This document shows, piece after piece, positions 28,099-37,403 of a DNA stretch of 64,000 bases (position 1 is the stretch's first letter; each line of letters starts with the position of its first letter). The position numbers were made by a program, and so were the translations under genes. The notes under the pieces are model-generated. The model worked only from the letters and a program-made list of their open reading frames with translations. It made no database searches and was not told the origin of the DNA. Source of the DNA: Pseudomonas mendocina (GTDB taxonomy: Bacteria > Pseudomonadota > Gammaproteobacteria > Pseudomonadales > Pseudomonadaceae); contig NZ_CP027657.1 of assembly GCF_003008615.1 (NCBI RefSeq), positions 2,294,001-2,358,000 on the forward strand, given 5' to 3'.

Positions 28099-30162
28099 AT
28101 GAGCGATCATCCAGGTCTGACCGGTAACCCCAGTCAGTGGCCCAAGGCCGTGTTTTACGTCGCGATCCTGTTTTCGGTCTATCAGATCATCGGGGCCGCG
28201 TTCCATCCGTTCTCCAGTCAGGTGCTGCGTGCCGGGCACGTCGGCTTCGTGCTGCTGATGGTGTACCTGTGCTTCCCGTCGCACGGGCAAGGGCGGCCGT
28301 GGGCACCGGTGGCCTGGGCTCTGGGCCTTGCGGGTATGGGTACGGCGCTCTACCAGTGGTACTTCGAGGCGGATCTGATCCAGCGCTCGGGTGACCTCAC
28401 CACCTTCGACATGGTGGTCGGCATCACCTTGCTGGTGCTGGTGTTCGAAGCGGCGCGGCGGGTCATGGGCCTGGCGTTGCCGATCATCTGCGGTGGCTTC
28501 CTGGCGTATGGACTGTTCGGCGAGTACTTGCCGGGCGACCTGGCGCACCGTGGCTACGACCTCGACCAGATCATCAACCAGCTGTCCTTCGGTACCGAAG
28601 GGCTCTATGGCACGCCGACCTATGTGTCGGGTACCTACATCTTCCTGTTCATCCTGTTCGGCGCCTTCCTCGAGCAGGCCGGGATGATCAAGCTGTTCAC
28701 CGATTTCGCCATGGGCATGTTCGGTCACAAGACCGGCGGCCCGGCCAAGGTGTCGGTAGTGACGTCGGCCCTGATGGGCACCATCACCGGTTCGGGGGTG
28801 GCCAACGTGGTTACCACCGGCCAGTTCACCATCCCGCTGATGAAGCGTTTCGGCTACAAGGGCACCTTTGCCGCTGCCGTGGAGGCTTCGGCCAGCATGG
28901 GCAGCCAGATCATGCCGCCGATCATGGGCGCCGTGGCGTTCATCATGGCCGAGACCATCAACGTGCCGTACGTGGAGATCGCCAAGGCGGCACTGATCCC
29001 GGCCCTGCTGTGGTTCGGCTCGATCTTCTGGACCGTGCACCTGGAAGCCCAGCGCCTGAAGCTCACCGGCCTGCCGAAAGAAGAGTGCCCGGATCCGTTC
29101 GCGGCCATCAAGGAGCGCTGGTACCTGCTAATTCCGCTGGGCGTGCTGGTGTACCTGCTGTTCGCCGGTTTCACCCCGATGTTCTCCGGCACCGTGGGTC
29201 TGGCCCTGACCGCCATCGTGATCCTGGGCACGGCCATCGCCATGCGCGCCAGCAACCTGTGGCTGAAGATCGCCTTCTGGATCGCCCTGGGTCTGGTCAG
29301 CTCCGGCTTCCTCAAGTACGGCATCGGCGTGGTGTTCGGTGTGATCGGCCTGCTGGTTGCCGGCTGCTTCTACGTCAAGGGCGGCCGTGAAACCCTGCGC
29401 GCCTGCGTCTGGGCGCTGGCCGATGGCGCGCGCCATGCGGTACCGGTAGCCGTCGCGTGCATCCTGGTGGGTGTGATCATCGGCGTGGTGTCGCTGACCG
29501 GCATCGCCACCACCTTCGCCGGTTACATCATGGCCATCGGCGAGAACAATCTGTTCCTGTCGCTGGTACTGACCATGCTCACCTGCCTGGTGCTGGGTAT
29601 GGGTATCCCGACCATTCCCAACTACATCATCACCAGCGCCATTGCCGCGCCGGCGCTGCTGGAACTGGGCGTGCCGCTGATCGTCTCGCACATGTTCGTC
29701 TTCTACTTCGGCCTGATGGCCGACCTGACGCCGCCGGTGGCACTGGCCTGCTTCGCTGCGGGTTCGATCGCCAAGGAAAACGGCCTGAAGATCAGCCTGT
29801 GGTCGGTGCGCATCGCCGCTTGCGGCTTCGTCGTGCCGTTCATGGCGGTGTATGACCCGGCGCTGCTGATGCAGGGCGACGACTGGGGCGCGATCATCTA
29901 CATGTTGCTCAAGTCGGTGTTTGCCGTGGGCCTGTGGGGCATGGCGGTGGTGGGCTACTTCTCGGCGCCGCTACGCGCGTGGGAGCGCCTGCTGATCTTC
30001 GCCGCCGGTGCCTCGCTGGTGATCCCGGCCTCGGTGTTCAGCTACGACCTGCTGGGTCTGTACAGCGTGACCACCGATGAAATCGGCTTCCTGGTCGCGG
30101 CGGTGGTCATCGCCCTGCACGTGCTGCGCGCTCGTCGCCAGTTGGCGCCGGCGGCCGCGTGA
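28099..30162 (+). CDS. TRAP transporter fused permease (4TM + 12TM), TAXI type
   Basis: The 687-residue membrane protein joins the small DctQ-like and large DctM-like subunits, as is usual for TAXI systems. Recognisable parts are an N-terminal four-helix region, then LFGAFLEQAGMIKLFTDFAM, GTITGSGVANVVTTGQFTIP, ASASMGSQIMPPIMGAVAFIM and, in the second repeat, LGMGIPTIPNYIITSAIAAP and DLTPPVALACFAAGSIA. It imports the TAXI ligand with Na+ or H+. The DUF1850 gene overlaps its stop (GTGA). Confidence 0.94.
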   Translation: MSDHPGLTGNPSQWPKAVFYVAILFSVYQIIGAAFHPFSSQVLRAGHVGFVLLMVYLCFPSHGQGRPWAPVAWALGLAGMGTALYQWYFEADLIQRSGDLTTFDMVVGITLLVLVFEAARRVMGLALPIICGGFLAYGLFGEYLPGDLAHRGYDLDQIINQLSFGTEGLYGTPTYVSGTYIFLFILFGAFLEQAGMIKLFTDFAMGMFGHKTGGPAKVSVVTSALMGTITGSGVANVVTTGQFTIPLMKRFGYKGTFAAAVEASASMGSQIMPPIMGAVAFIMAETINVPYVEIAKAALIPALLWFGSIFWTVHLEAQRLKLTGLPKEECPDPFAAIKERWYLLIPLGVLVYLLFAGFTPMFSGTVGLALTAIVILGTAIAMRASNLWLKIAFWIALGLVSSGFLKYGIGVVFGVIGLLVAGCFYVKGGRETLRACVWALADGARHAVPVAVACILVGVIIGVVSLTGIATTFAGYIMAIGENNLFLSLVLTMLTCLVLGMGIPTIPNYIITSAIAAPALLELGVPLIVSHMFVFYFGLMADLTPPVALACFAAGSIAKENGLKISLWSVRIAACGFVVPFMAVYDPALLMQGDDWGAIIYMLLKSVFAVGLWGMAVVGYFSAPLRAWERLLIFAAGASLVIPASVFSYDLLGLYSVTTDEIGFLVAAVVIALHVLRARRQLAPAAA

Positions 30163-30566
30163 TCGGATTGTGTCTGGGGTTGGCCGGGGTGGTCTGGGCA
30201 GAACTGCCCGTGCCGGCCTTCACCCTGGCCTGGACGCACACCATCGAGAAGATTCGCTGGGAAGAGGATTACCGCGTCACTGCCGAAGGCCTGGTTCTCG
30301 GTGAGGCGCGGGTCAAGGGTTCCGGCGCCGGTATGGAGATTCCCGATGGCGCCGAACTGCGCAATGGCAGCTGGCACTACCAGCGTCAGCTACCGCCTTT
30401 GCAACCCCTGCGAGTGGGGCGTACGCCCGAAGCCGGGGATTACCAACTGTGTTTTGACCAGCGTTGTCGCCCGATGAGCGACTGGCTCGGCCCGCCACAA
30501 GCGAGTCAGCCAACGCTGGAACTCTGGAGCTGCGAGCTGGGCTCCGCTTCGTCTGACGTGGAATAG
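30159..30566 (+). CDS. DUF1850 domain-containing protein
   Basis: This 135-residue protein begins with GTG overlapping the permease stop. It has a short N-terminal hydrophobic segment that may be a signal peptide (MIGLCLGLAGVVWA), then the DUF1850 pattern FTLAWTHTIEKIRWEEDYRV. Two cysteines sit in LCFDQRCRPM. DUF1850 genes repeatedly accompany TAXI-TRAP permeases, but their role is unknown; an accessory periplasmic or membrane-facing role is inference. Confidence 0.85.
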   Translation: MIGLCLGLAGVVWAELPVPAFTLAWTHTIEKIRWEEDYRVTAEGLVLGEARVKGSGAGMEIPDGAELRNGSWHYQRQLPPLQPLRVGRTPEAGDYQLCFDQRCRPMSDWLGPPQASQPTLELWSCELGSASSDVE

Positions 30567-30619
30567 GTTTGAGCACGAACCAGGCTCCCGGCGCCACAAG
30601 CGTCGGCGGAAAAGAAGAG

Positions 30620-30660
30620 AACCCCCATTGGCGTGAGCCAGTGGGGGTTTTGTTCTTTAT
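30620..30660 (+). terminator. Rho-independent terminator of the TRAP operon
   Basis: AACCCCCATTGGC and GCCAGTGGGGGTT form a 13-bp stem (one G-U pair) with a GTGA loop, followed by TTGTTCTTT. It lies 54 bp after the DUF1850 stop. Confidence 0.9.
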
Positions 30661-30666
30661 GCTGTC

Positions 30667-30812
30667 TAAGAGTCTGTTCAAAGGCTGCTGCGCGTCGGCC
30701 CTGCCGCGTTAAAAACAGGCTCGGACTGCTCATTTACAGCTCGTAAACTCCGCGTCCTCGCCTGTTTTTGCCTTGCATGGCTCTAGCTCGCGAGACTTTG
30801 AACAGACTCTAA
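30667..30812. mobile_element. MITE-like nested palindrome
   Basis: A 146-bp element with 17-base terminal inverted repeats (TTAGAGTCTGTTCAAAG type) at 30667-30683 and 30796-30812, and internal complementary segments (AAAAACAGGC/GCCTGTTTTT and TTTAC/GTAAA). It carries no coding sequence. The size and structure fit a non-autonomous dispersed element; it ends 32 bp before the ATG of the broken DUF3617 gene. Confidence 0.75.
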
Positions 30813-30844
30813 GCTCTTTCAGACCCTTGCACTGGAGCACCACC

Positions 30845-31354
30845 ATGCGTCGTCACACCCGTTGCGCCTTGTTTCTCACCTTCGCCCTGGCCCCAGCACT
30901 GGCCAGTGCCGTACAGCTGCAGCCCGGTGTCTGGGAGGTCAGCGCGCACAACATGCAAGTCGGCGGTCAGGCGATGCCGGGCATGGATCAGATCCTCGCG
31001 CAGATGAAGAACCTGCCGCCGGAGCAGCGCTAGATGATGGAAGGCATGATGGCCGAGCGCGGCGTGAAACTCGGTGCCGGCGGGGTGCAAATCTGCCTGA
31101 CCGAAGAGCAGATCAAGGCGCAGGACATTCCCCTGCAGGATCCCAACTCCGGTTGTAACCAGCAGATCACCGAACGCAGCGGCAACCTGTGGAAATTCCG
31201 TTTCACCTGCCCGCAGGCTCAGGGTGAAGGGGAGACACGTTTCATCAGCGACAAGGAATTCACCACCCAGGTCAAAGGTACCTACAAAGGTCAGCCAAGC
31301 AGCATGGAGAGTCAGGCGCGTTGGATCGGGGCGGATTGTGCGGCGCTTAAATAA
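30845..31354 (+). pseudogene. DUF3617-family periplasmic protein, interrupted by an in-frame TAG
   Basis: One frame encodes a signal peptide (RCALFLTFALAPALASA), the DUF3617 start QLQPGVWEVSAHNM, and a complete C-terminal half (VQICLTEEQIKAQDIPL, GCNQQITERSGNLWKFRFTC), but a TAG at 31031-31033 cuts it after 62 codons. The downstream frame resumes at once (MMEGMMAERGVKLG), so a single base change such as CAG to TAG explains it. Without readthrough the product would be a short fragment; internal ATGs right after the stop could allow a second product lacking a signal peptide. Function of the family is unknown. Confidence 0.85.
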
Positions 31355-31425
31355 AACTGATATTGATTTGCAGATGTAATTTATTTGTATTGACGGGTGT
31401 AACGGCTTGTTGCGAGAATTTTGTC

Positions 31426-31444
31426 GATAATTATTAGCATTTGC
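31426..31444. promoter_or_regulatory. Fur box upstream of the TonB receptor
   Basis: GATAATTATTAGCATTTGC matches the 19-base Fur consensus (GATAATGATAATCATTATC) at 14 positions by my count. It sits in an AT-rich stretch 82 bp before the receptor start, fitting iron repression. Confidence 0.65.
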
Positions 31445-31525
31445 AATGTGCGAGTGCGCCAGTGAGGCACCCAGCTGCAAAGGGACTATCCGCGGCTATC
31501 GACAGCGCATCAGGAGTACACCCCT

Positions 31526-33661
31526 TTGTTCAGCAAAAAGACCCACCTGGCTGTGGCCATCGCGGCTGCTTGCAGCTTTACCCAGGCCATGGCCGAGGAA
31601 ACCAACCAGCTGGAACTGGACGCCCAGACCGTCGTCGGCAGCAGTGCCGCCGCTGATCGCGACAGCTACCGCGCGCAATCGAGCAGTGCCGCGACCAAAC
31701 TGGATCTGACCCCACGGCAGACGCCGCAGGCGGTTTCCACCCTCAGCGGCGCACAATTGCGCGACTTCAATCTCACCAGCGTCAACGACGCGCTCAAGGC
31801 CGTGCCGGGCGTGCAGGTGCAGGAAGTCGAGACGGATCGCACCTACTACACCGCCCGTGGTTTCGACATCACCAACTTCCAGTACGACGGCATCTCCGTG
31901 CCGTTCGTCTATGGCAACGTCGAGGGTGATCTGGATACCGCCATGTACGAACGGGTCGAGGTGATTCGCGGTGCCAACGGCCTGATCTCCGGCACCGGCA
32001 ACCCTTCGGCGACCGTCAACTTCGTGCGCAAACGCCCGACGGCAATCCCGCAGGCACGGGTCGACCTGACCGCCGGCTCCTGGGACAAACGCCGCATCGA
32101 TACCGACCTCTCCGGCGCACTCAATGACGCCGGCACGTTGCGCGGGCGTGTGGTGTACGCCAACGAGAACAAGAACTCCTACCTCGACCGCTATTCGCGC
32201 GAGAAGAACATGTTCCATGGCGTGCTGGAGTTCGATCTGAACGACAGCACGATCTTCACCCTCGGCCACACCCTGCAGACCAGCGATGCCAACTCGCCGA
32301 TGTGGGGGGCGCTGCCGCTGGTCTATCAGGATGGTGGTAAGACCAACTATTCGCGCTCCACCAGCACCGCCACTGACTGGGCCTATTGGGACAATCAGGA
32401 AAACCGCACCTTCGCCGAACTGGCGCATACCTTCGCCAACGGCTGGCAGGCCAAGACCGTGCTCACGCGTGTGGAGAAGAAGAGCGACGGTTCGATGTTC
32501 TACATCTACGGCACGCCCAATCGTGCGACCGGCGCCGGTCTGTATTCCTACCCTTCCGAGTACAAGGAAAAGAACACCCAGCTGATCGCCGACCTGCAGG
32601 CCAGCGGCCCCTTCAGCCTGGCCGGACGCGAGCATGAGGCGACGCTGGGTGCCAGTTGGTCGCGCTCCGAACTCGAGGATCGTTCCTGGTACGACTCGAC
32701 TACCGGCACCATGCTGCCGCCACTGGAGGACTGGAGCGGCGATTACGCGAAACCGCGCAATGACAACGGCAGCGCCGGCAGCGATTTCACCGACCGCATG
32801 AAGAGTGCCTACGCTGCGGCACGCTGGAGCCTGACCGACGATCTGAGCCTGATCACCGGTGCCCGCGTGATCGACGTGAGGAGCAACGGCATCAACTACA
32901 GCCTGGCCAAGTCCTCGAAGAACAGTGGCAAGGTCGTACCCTATGCTGGCGTGGTCTACGACCTCACCGAACAGTACTCGCTGTACGCCAGCTATACCGA
33001 GATCTTCGATCCACAGACCAAGGTCGATATCACCGGCTCACGTCTGGCGCCGGTAGAGGGTGTCAACTATGAGGCCGGTATCAAGGGTGAGCTGTTCGAC
33101 GACAAGGTCAACGTTGCCTTGTCGGTATTTCGCACCGAGCAGGACAACTTTGCCGAGCAGGCCGGTGTCATCGGAGGCGTGGCCTACTACCGCGCCATCG
33201 AAGGCCTGACCAGCGAAGGCTACGAGCTGGAGTTTTCCGGCGAACCGCTGGATGGGTTGCAGCTCAGCGCCGGCTACACCTTCGTCGACATCACCGATGC
33301 CGATGACGCGCATGCCGTGACCTACTCGCCGAAGCACATGGTCAAGGCTGCGGCTACCTATCGCGTGCCAGGTCTGGAAAAACTCAAGGTGGGCGCTGCC
33401 GTGCGCTGGCAGGACAGCATAAAAACCGCAGTACCGTTGACGGCCGATGATGGCCGCACTTCCATCGGCAGTGCCGACGTCACGCAGAAGGCCTACGCCG
33501 TAGTCGACCTGATGGCCAGCTACGACATCGACCCGAACTGGAGCGTGTCGGCCAACCTCAACAACCTCACCGACGAGAAGTACCTGAGCAGCCTGTACTG
33601 GACTCAGGCCTATTACGGCGCACCGCGTAACGTCAGTGCCACCCTGACCTGGAAGTACTGA
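31526..33661 (+). CDS. TonB-dependent siderophore receptor
   Basis: The 711-residue outer-membrane protein has a signal peptide ending TQAMA, a plug domain (TPRQTPQAVSTLSGAQLRDF, NDALKAVPGVQVQEVE, VEVIRGANGLISGTGNPSAT) and a C-terminal barrel ending in ATLTWKY. The pattern is that of ferric siderophore receptors (FpvA/FoxA/FhuE-like). The start is a TTG at 31526 with AGGAG nine bases upstream; no ATG lies before the signal peptide. A Fur-box-like site lies upstream and a PepSY membrane protein follows, so iron uptake with a reductive step is likely. The siderophore is not identifiable. Confidence 0.92.
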   Translation: MFSKKTHLAVAIAAACSFTQAMAEETNQLELDAQTVVGSSAAADRDSYRAQSSSAATKLDLTPRQTPQAVSTLSGAQLRDFNLTSVNDALKAVPGVQVQEVETDRTYYTARGFDITNFQYDGISVPFVYGNVEGDLDTAMYERVEVIRGANGLISGTGNPSATVNFVRKRPTAIPQARVDLTAGSWDKRRIDTDLSGALNDAGTLRGRVVYANENKNSYLDRYSREKNMFHGVLEFDLNDSTIFTLGHTLQTSDANSPMWGALPLVYQDGGKTNYSRSTSTATDWAYWDNQENRTFAELAHTFANGWQAKTVLTRVEKKSDGSMFYIYGTPNRATGAGLYSYPSEYKEKNTQLIADLQASGPFSLAGREHEATLGASWSRSELEDRSWYDSTTGTMLPPLEDWSGDYAKPRNDNGSAGSDFTDRMKSAYAAARWSLTDDLSLITGARVIDVRSNGINYSLAKSSKNSGKVVPYAGVVYDLTEQYSLYASYTEIFDPQTKVDITGSRLAPVEGVNYEAGIKGELFDDKVNVALSVFRTEQDNFAEQAGVIGGVAYYRAIEGLTSEGYELEFSGEPLDGLQLSAGYTFVDITDADDAHAVTYSPKHMVKAAATYRVPGLEKLKVGAAVRWQDSIKTAVPLTADDGRTSIGSADVTQKAYAVVDLMASYDIDPNWSVSANLNNLTDEKYLSSLYWTQAYYGAPRNVSATLTWKY

Positions 33662-33666
33662 CTGGA

Positions 33667-33688
33667 AGGGCGGCCCTCGGGCCGCCCT
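33667..33688. other. Hairpin after the siderophore receptor gene
   Basis: AGGGCGGCCC and GGGCCGCCCT are perfectly complementary. There is no downstream T-run, so it may protect the receptor message 3' end rather than end transcription before the PepSY gene 22 bp further on. Confidence 0.5.
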
Positions 33689-33709
33689 GCTGGTTGACGA
33701 GAAAATCTC

Positions 33710-34921
33710 ATGCGTCCGATTCTGGTATTGCTGCACCGCTGGTGCGGCCTGTTCATCGCCCTGTTCCTGTTTACCGCCGGTTTGACCGGCGCCGTCATTT
33801 CCTGGGATCACGAACTGGACGAGTGGCTCAATCCACACTTGTTCGACGCGCAGAGCGCCGGCCCGGCCCAGGATCCGCTGCAATTGGTCGATGCGCTGGA
33901 GGCACGCGACCCGCGCCTGCAGGTGAGCTTCATGCCGCTGGCGCTGGAGCCGGGCCATGCGCTGGGGATCTTCGTCGACCCGCGTATCGATCCTGCGACG
34001 GGCAAGGCGTACAAGCTGGGCTTCAACCAACTCGGGGTCGATCCGGTAACCGGCGATATCCAGGGGCAGCGTGAGTGGGGCGCGATTTCCCTGAGCCGGG
34101 AGAACCTGCTGCCGTTTCTCTACAAGCTGCATTACAGCCTGCATATTCCCGAGGGTTTCGGCATCGAGCTGGGCGTGCTGTTCTTCGGCATCGTCGCCAT
34201 CGTCTGGTGCCTGGATTGCTTGGTGGCGCTGTGGCTGTCGTTCCCCAACCTGCGCAGCTGGCGCAAGTCGTTCGCCTTTCGCTGGCGCCAGGGTGGCTAC
34301 AAGCTGAACTTCGATCTGCATCGCTCGGGCGGCGTCTGGGTCTGGCTGTTGCTGCTGATCCTCGCTGTCACCTCGGTATCGATGAACCTCGAACGCCAGG
34401 TGGTTCGCCCGCTGGTGGAGCTGTTCTCGCCGCTGACGCCGAGCCCCTTCGCCAGCCGCACGCCGGTGACTCTGGACGAGCAGATCGTGCCGCAACTCGA
34501 CCGGCGCCAGGCCATCGCCGTCGCCTCGGCCGAAGCCCGGCGTCTTGGCTGGCAGGCGCCGCCCGGTGGGTTGTTCCACTCGGCCGAATTCGGTGTCTAT
34601 GGCGTCGGCTTCTATGCGCCGGGCGATGATCATGGCAGTGCCGGCCTGGGCAACCCGTGGATCTACGTCGACAGCCGCAGCGGCGAACTGGCGGGCGCGC
34701 ACGTGCCGGGCACCGGCAGCGCCGGCGATATCTTCCTGCAGGCGCAGTTCCCGCTGCACTCCGGGCGCATCATCGGTCTGCCAGGGCGCATCCTGGTGTC
34801 GTTGCTGGGGCTGGTGGTGGCGGGGCTGTCATTGACCGGGCTGGTGATCTGGGCGAAGAAGCGGCGCTCGCGGGTGCTGGCCGATCAGCGCAGCCGCGCT
34901 GCGTCACAGGCCATGGCGTAG
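33710..34921 (+). CDS. PepSY-associated transmembrane protein (putative siderophore-iron reductase)
   Basis: The 403-residue inner-membrane protein has four main membrane segments: VLLHRWCGLFIALFLFTAGL near the N-terminus, LGVLFFGIVAIVWCLDCLVALW, VWVWLLLLILAVTSVSM and a C-terminal LVSLLGLVVAGLSLTGLVIW, with PepSY-like periplasmic regions between (VDPRIDPATGKAYKLGF, WIYVDSRSGELAG). Conserved histidines near helix starts (LLHRW, LHYSLHIP, DLHRSGG) fit haem binding as in FoxB/PiuB-type reductases. It follows a siderophore receptor by 48 bp and likely helps release iron in the periplasm; this role is inferred. Confidence 0.87.
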   Translation: MRPILVLLHRWCGLFIALFLFTAGLTGAVISWDHELDEWLNPHLFDAQSAGPAQDPLQLVDALEARDPRLQVSFMPLALEPGHALGIFVDPRIDPATGKAYKLGFNQLGVDPVTGDIQGQREWGAISLSRENLLPFLYKLHYSLHIPEGFGIELGVLFFGIVAIVWCLDCLVALWLSFPNLRSWRKSFAFRWRQGGYKLNFDLHRSGGVWVWLLLLILAVTSVSMNLERQVVRPLVELFSPLTPSPFASRTPVTLDEQIVPQLDRRQAIAVASAEARRLGWQAPPGGLFHSAEFGVYGVGFYAPGDDHGSAGLGNPWIYVDSRSGELAGAHVPGTGSAGDIFLQAQFPLHSGRIIGLPGRILVSLLGLVVAGLSLTGLVIWAKKRRSRVLADQRSRAASQAMA

Positions 34922-35632
34922 GCGCAGCGCCGCGACCAGTTCGGCGCGCTCCTGGAGAAAACGGTCGAAGGCCGCGATCACCTGCGGGTGGTTGATGCTC
35001 GACAGGTAATAGTGATCGCGCACGTGATCCAGCTCGGGATCGAAGACCAGGACATCGGCCGGCAGGCGCATCTTGCGCAGTTGGTGGGCGACCACCTGCG
35101 GGTTGAGGTAGACGGCATCGACACGGTCACTGACGGCCATGCGCAACAGCGAGTCGATCTGGTTGGCCTGGATCAGCCTGATGCGCCCGGAGCGAACGTC
35201 TGCCAGGTAGGGCCAGGGGGTGAAGCCGTTCTGCGTGCCGAGCAGCCTGATGTGCCCCTTGCCCAACCCCAGGTAGTTCGGCTTGAGCAGAATGCCGTCG
35301 ATGTAGGGCGCGGCCGGCTGGCTGTAGTGAATGTCATGGCCGGCTTTCTGGTTCGCGTTCCATTGCGGGTGATCCGGAAACTTGAGATCGACCCGCCCAG
35401 AGAGAAAATCACTGAGCAGCCGTCGCACCGGCAGCGGCGTGTAGACGAAGTGGTAGCCGTACTCCTCGGCGAAGGCATCCAGCAGATCGCGTGCGTAGCC
35501 GCGGTACTCGCCATTCTGCACGTCGGAATACGGTTGATAGGGCTGCAACTCGACGCCGACGCGAAGCTCCTCCTGCGCCAGGACGGGCCAGGCGTGCAGG
35601 CTGAGACAGAGCAGGATGAACAATCTCTTCAT
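34904..35632 (-). CDS. Periplasmic substrate-binding protein (SBP_bac_3-like)
   Basis: The 242-residue protein carries a signal peptide (MKRLFILLCLSLHAWPVLA) and the family-3 binding-protein pattern LRVGVELQPYQPYSDVQNGEYRG with YARDLLDAF and a later YLNPQVVAHQLRK. No permease or ATPase gene is nearby, so it is an orphan; many such Pseudomonas proteins are thought to feed sensors rather than transporters. It converges on the PepSY gene and overlaps its end by 18 bp. Confidence 0.8.
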   Translation of the reverse strand: MKRLFILLCLSLHAWPVLAQEELRVGVELQPYQPYSDVQNGEYRGYARDLLDAFAEEYGYHFVYTPLPVRRLLSDFLSGRVDLKFPDHPQWNANQKAGHDIHYSQPAAPYIDGILLKPNYLGLGKGHIRLLGTQNGFTPWPYLADVRSGRIRLIQANQIDSLLRMAVSDRVDAVYLNPQVVAHQLRKMRLPADVLVFDPELDHVRDHYYLSSINHPQVIAAFDRFLQERAELVAALRLRHGL

Positions 35633-35672
35633 GAAGGCGCGACCGACTGCGGAGCGGCCCCTTAACCATAGC

Positions 35673-37118
35673 TCAGAGGATGGGCGAGATCAGTCGCGCC
35701 ACGCGCATGCCCAGTTGCTGCAGACGATGCACGTTGCGCCGGTCGGCATTGACCAGTTCGCGCGAGCGGCTGAAGTCCTCTTCCAGCATGTCGGCGACCT
35801 GGGTGTTGAAGCCTTCGTCGAAGGTCAGCAGGCTGACCTCGAAATTCAAGCGGAACGAGCGATTGTCCAGGTTGGCGCTGCCCAATACGCAGGCGTCGTG
35901 GTCGATCAGCAAGGCCTTCTGGTGCAGGAACCCGGGTTGGTAGCGGAACACCCGCACGCCGGCGCGCAACGCCTCGAAGGCATACAGGCTGGAAGCGGCG
36001 TAGACGATGCGATGATCCGGGCGCGCTGGCAGCAGCAGGCGTACGTCGACGCCGCGCATCACCGCCAGGCGCAGCGCGGCGAACAGCGCTTCGTCGGGCA
36101 CGAAGTACGGGCTGCTCAGCCAGACCCGTTCACGCGCCGCATGAATCGCCTCGACGAACAGCAGCGAGCAGGTTTCCTGCGGGTCGGCCGGGCCACTGGC
36201 GATCACCTGGCAGAGCAGGCCGGGTTCATCCTGCTTGCTCGGCATCAAGAGCGGTGGCAACTGTTGGCAGGCCCAGTACCAGTCTTCGGCGAACGCCTCC
36301 TGCAGGCTGGCCACCACCGGCCCGCGGACTTCCACGTGGGTATCGCGCCAGGGCGAGAGCGGCGGTTTCTGGCCGAGGTATTCGATGCCGACATTGAGGC
36401 CGCCGAGAAAGCCGATTTCGCCATCGACCACGACGATCTTGCGGTGGTTGCGGAAGTTCAGCTGGAAGCGGTTGAACAGTCCGGAGCGGGTGGGGAAGGC
36501 GTGCACCTGTGCGCCGCCACGACGCAAGCGGTCGATGAAGGCGTTGGACAGCGAGTGGCTACCGACGCCGTCGTACAGCACATGCACCTTCACCCCGGCG
36601 GCCGCCCGCTCCAGCAGGATGTCGTGCAGGCGCCGGCCGAGACTGTCATCGCGGATGATGAAGAACTGCAGCAGGATCACCTGCTGGGCGCTGGCCAGGG
36701 CTTCGAAGAGGGCGGCGAAGGTGGCCTCGCCATCGATCAGCAACTCGGCGCGGTTACCGGTCAGGCCGGGCAGGTGCGACAGCCGGGGCAGGGCGCGCAG
36801 GCGATCATAGGCTGGTGACAGGTGCGCGGCCTTGGCTTCTTCGACCCAGGGGCGCCAGTCCTGTGCGGCCATGGCGTGGTGCATCTCCGTGTCCGCCTCG
36901 CGGCGCGCCTTGACGTAGGCGTCGAAGCGGCTGCGGCCGAAGATCAGGTACGGCAGCAAGGTCAGGTACGGCATGAAGAACAGCGACAGGCCCCAGGCCA
37001 GCGCGCCCTGGGCGGTACGCACGGTGAGCACGGCATGGATGGCCGCAAGCGTGCCGAGCGCGTGAATGGTGGCGATCAGGTAGGCGAACAGGTGGGGAAT
37101 GCCGAAATCCGCAGGCAT
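35673..37118 (-). CDS. cls: Cardiolipin synthase
   Basis: The 481-residue enzyme is a phospholipase-D superfamily cardiolipin synthase. Two N-terminal membrane segments (about residues 8-28 and 40-60) precede two HKD motifs, [17 protein letters not shown] and [25 protein letters not shown]. It condenses phosphatidylglycerol to cardiolipin at the inner membrane. I placed the start at 37118, with AAGGA ten bases upstream and normal family length; the ORF start at 37259 adds 47 unlikely residues. Confidence 0.93.
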   Translation of the reverse strand: MPADFGIPHLFAYLIATIHALGTLAAIHAVLTVRTAQGALAWGLSLFFMPYLTLLPYLIFGRSRFDAYVKARREADTEMHHAMAAQDWRPWVEEAKAAHLSPAYDRLRALPRLSHLPGLTGNRAELLIDGEATFAALFEALASAQQVILLQFFIIRDDSLGRRLHDILLERAAAGVKVHVLYDGVGSHSLSNAFIDRLRRGGAQVHAFPTRSGLFNRFQLNFRNHRKIVVVDGEIGFLGGLNVGIEYLGQKPPLSPWRDTHVEVRGPVVASLQEAFAEDWYWACQQLPPLLMPSKQDEPGLLCQVIASGPADPQETCSLLFVEAIHAARERVWLSSPYFVPDEALFAALRLAVMRGVDVRLLLPARPDHRIVYAASSLYAFEALRAGVRVFRYQPGFLHQKALLIDHDACVLGSANLDNRSFRLNFEVSLLTFDEGFNTQVADMLEEDFSRSRELVNADRRNVHRLQQLGMRVARLISPIL

Positions 37119-37403
37119 GCAGGGGCGTCCTTCGCATGGGCTGTGTGCAGCTGACCACGGGCTTTGCGCGGTGTTCGCCGACCATCCTGCCACGGCTACC
37201 CAGGGAATGGCAGTGGCGGGCAAATTGCCATGCCCTGGGGAATTATTCGGGGGCTTCACGTGTCTTGAGATCTGAGTGAGCGGAATTCATGTGTTACCCT
37301 CCCCGGTTCGACCCGTTTGTGGGTCGTCTTTAATTGGAGGAGGGCATCCGTCCTGTTCACGCTCGTCTAGCGAGTAAAAAACGCATCAAGGAGCACGCCA
37401 CGT

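Noticed and set aside
33038..34759. 573-codon open frame on the minus strand
   Set aside because: It spans parts of two real plus-strand genes (siderophore receptor and PepSY protein) and its product is low-complexity, as expected for a shadow frame.
37308..37333. Hairpin (GACCC/GGGTC) before the BCCT gene as a riboswitch or attenuator
   Set aside because: The stem is only five to six pairs and no known RNA motif is recognisable; too weak to annotate.
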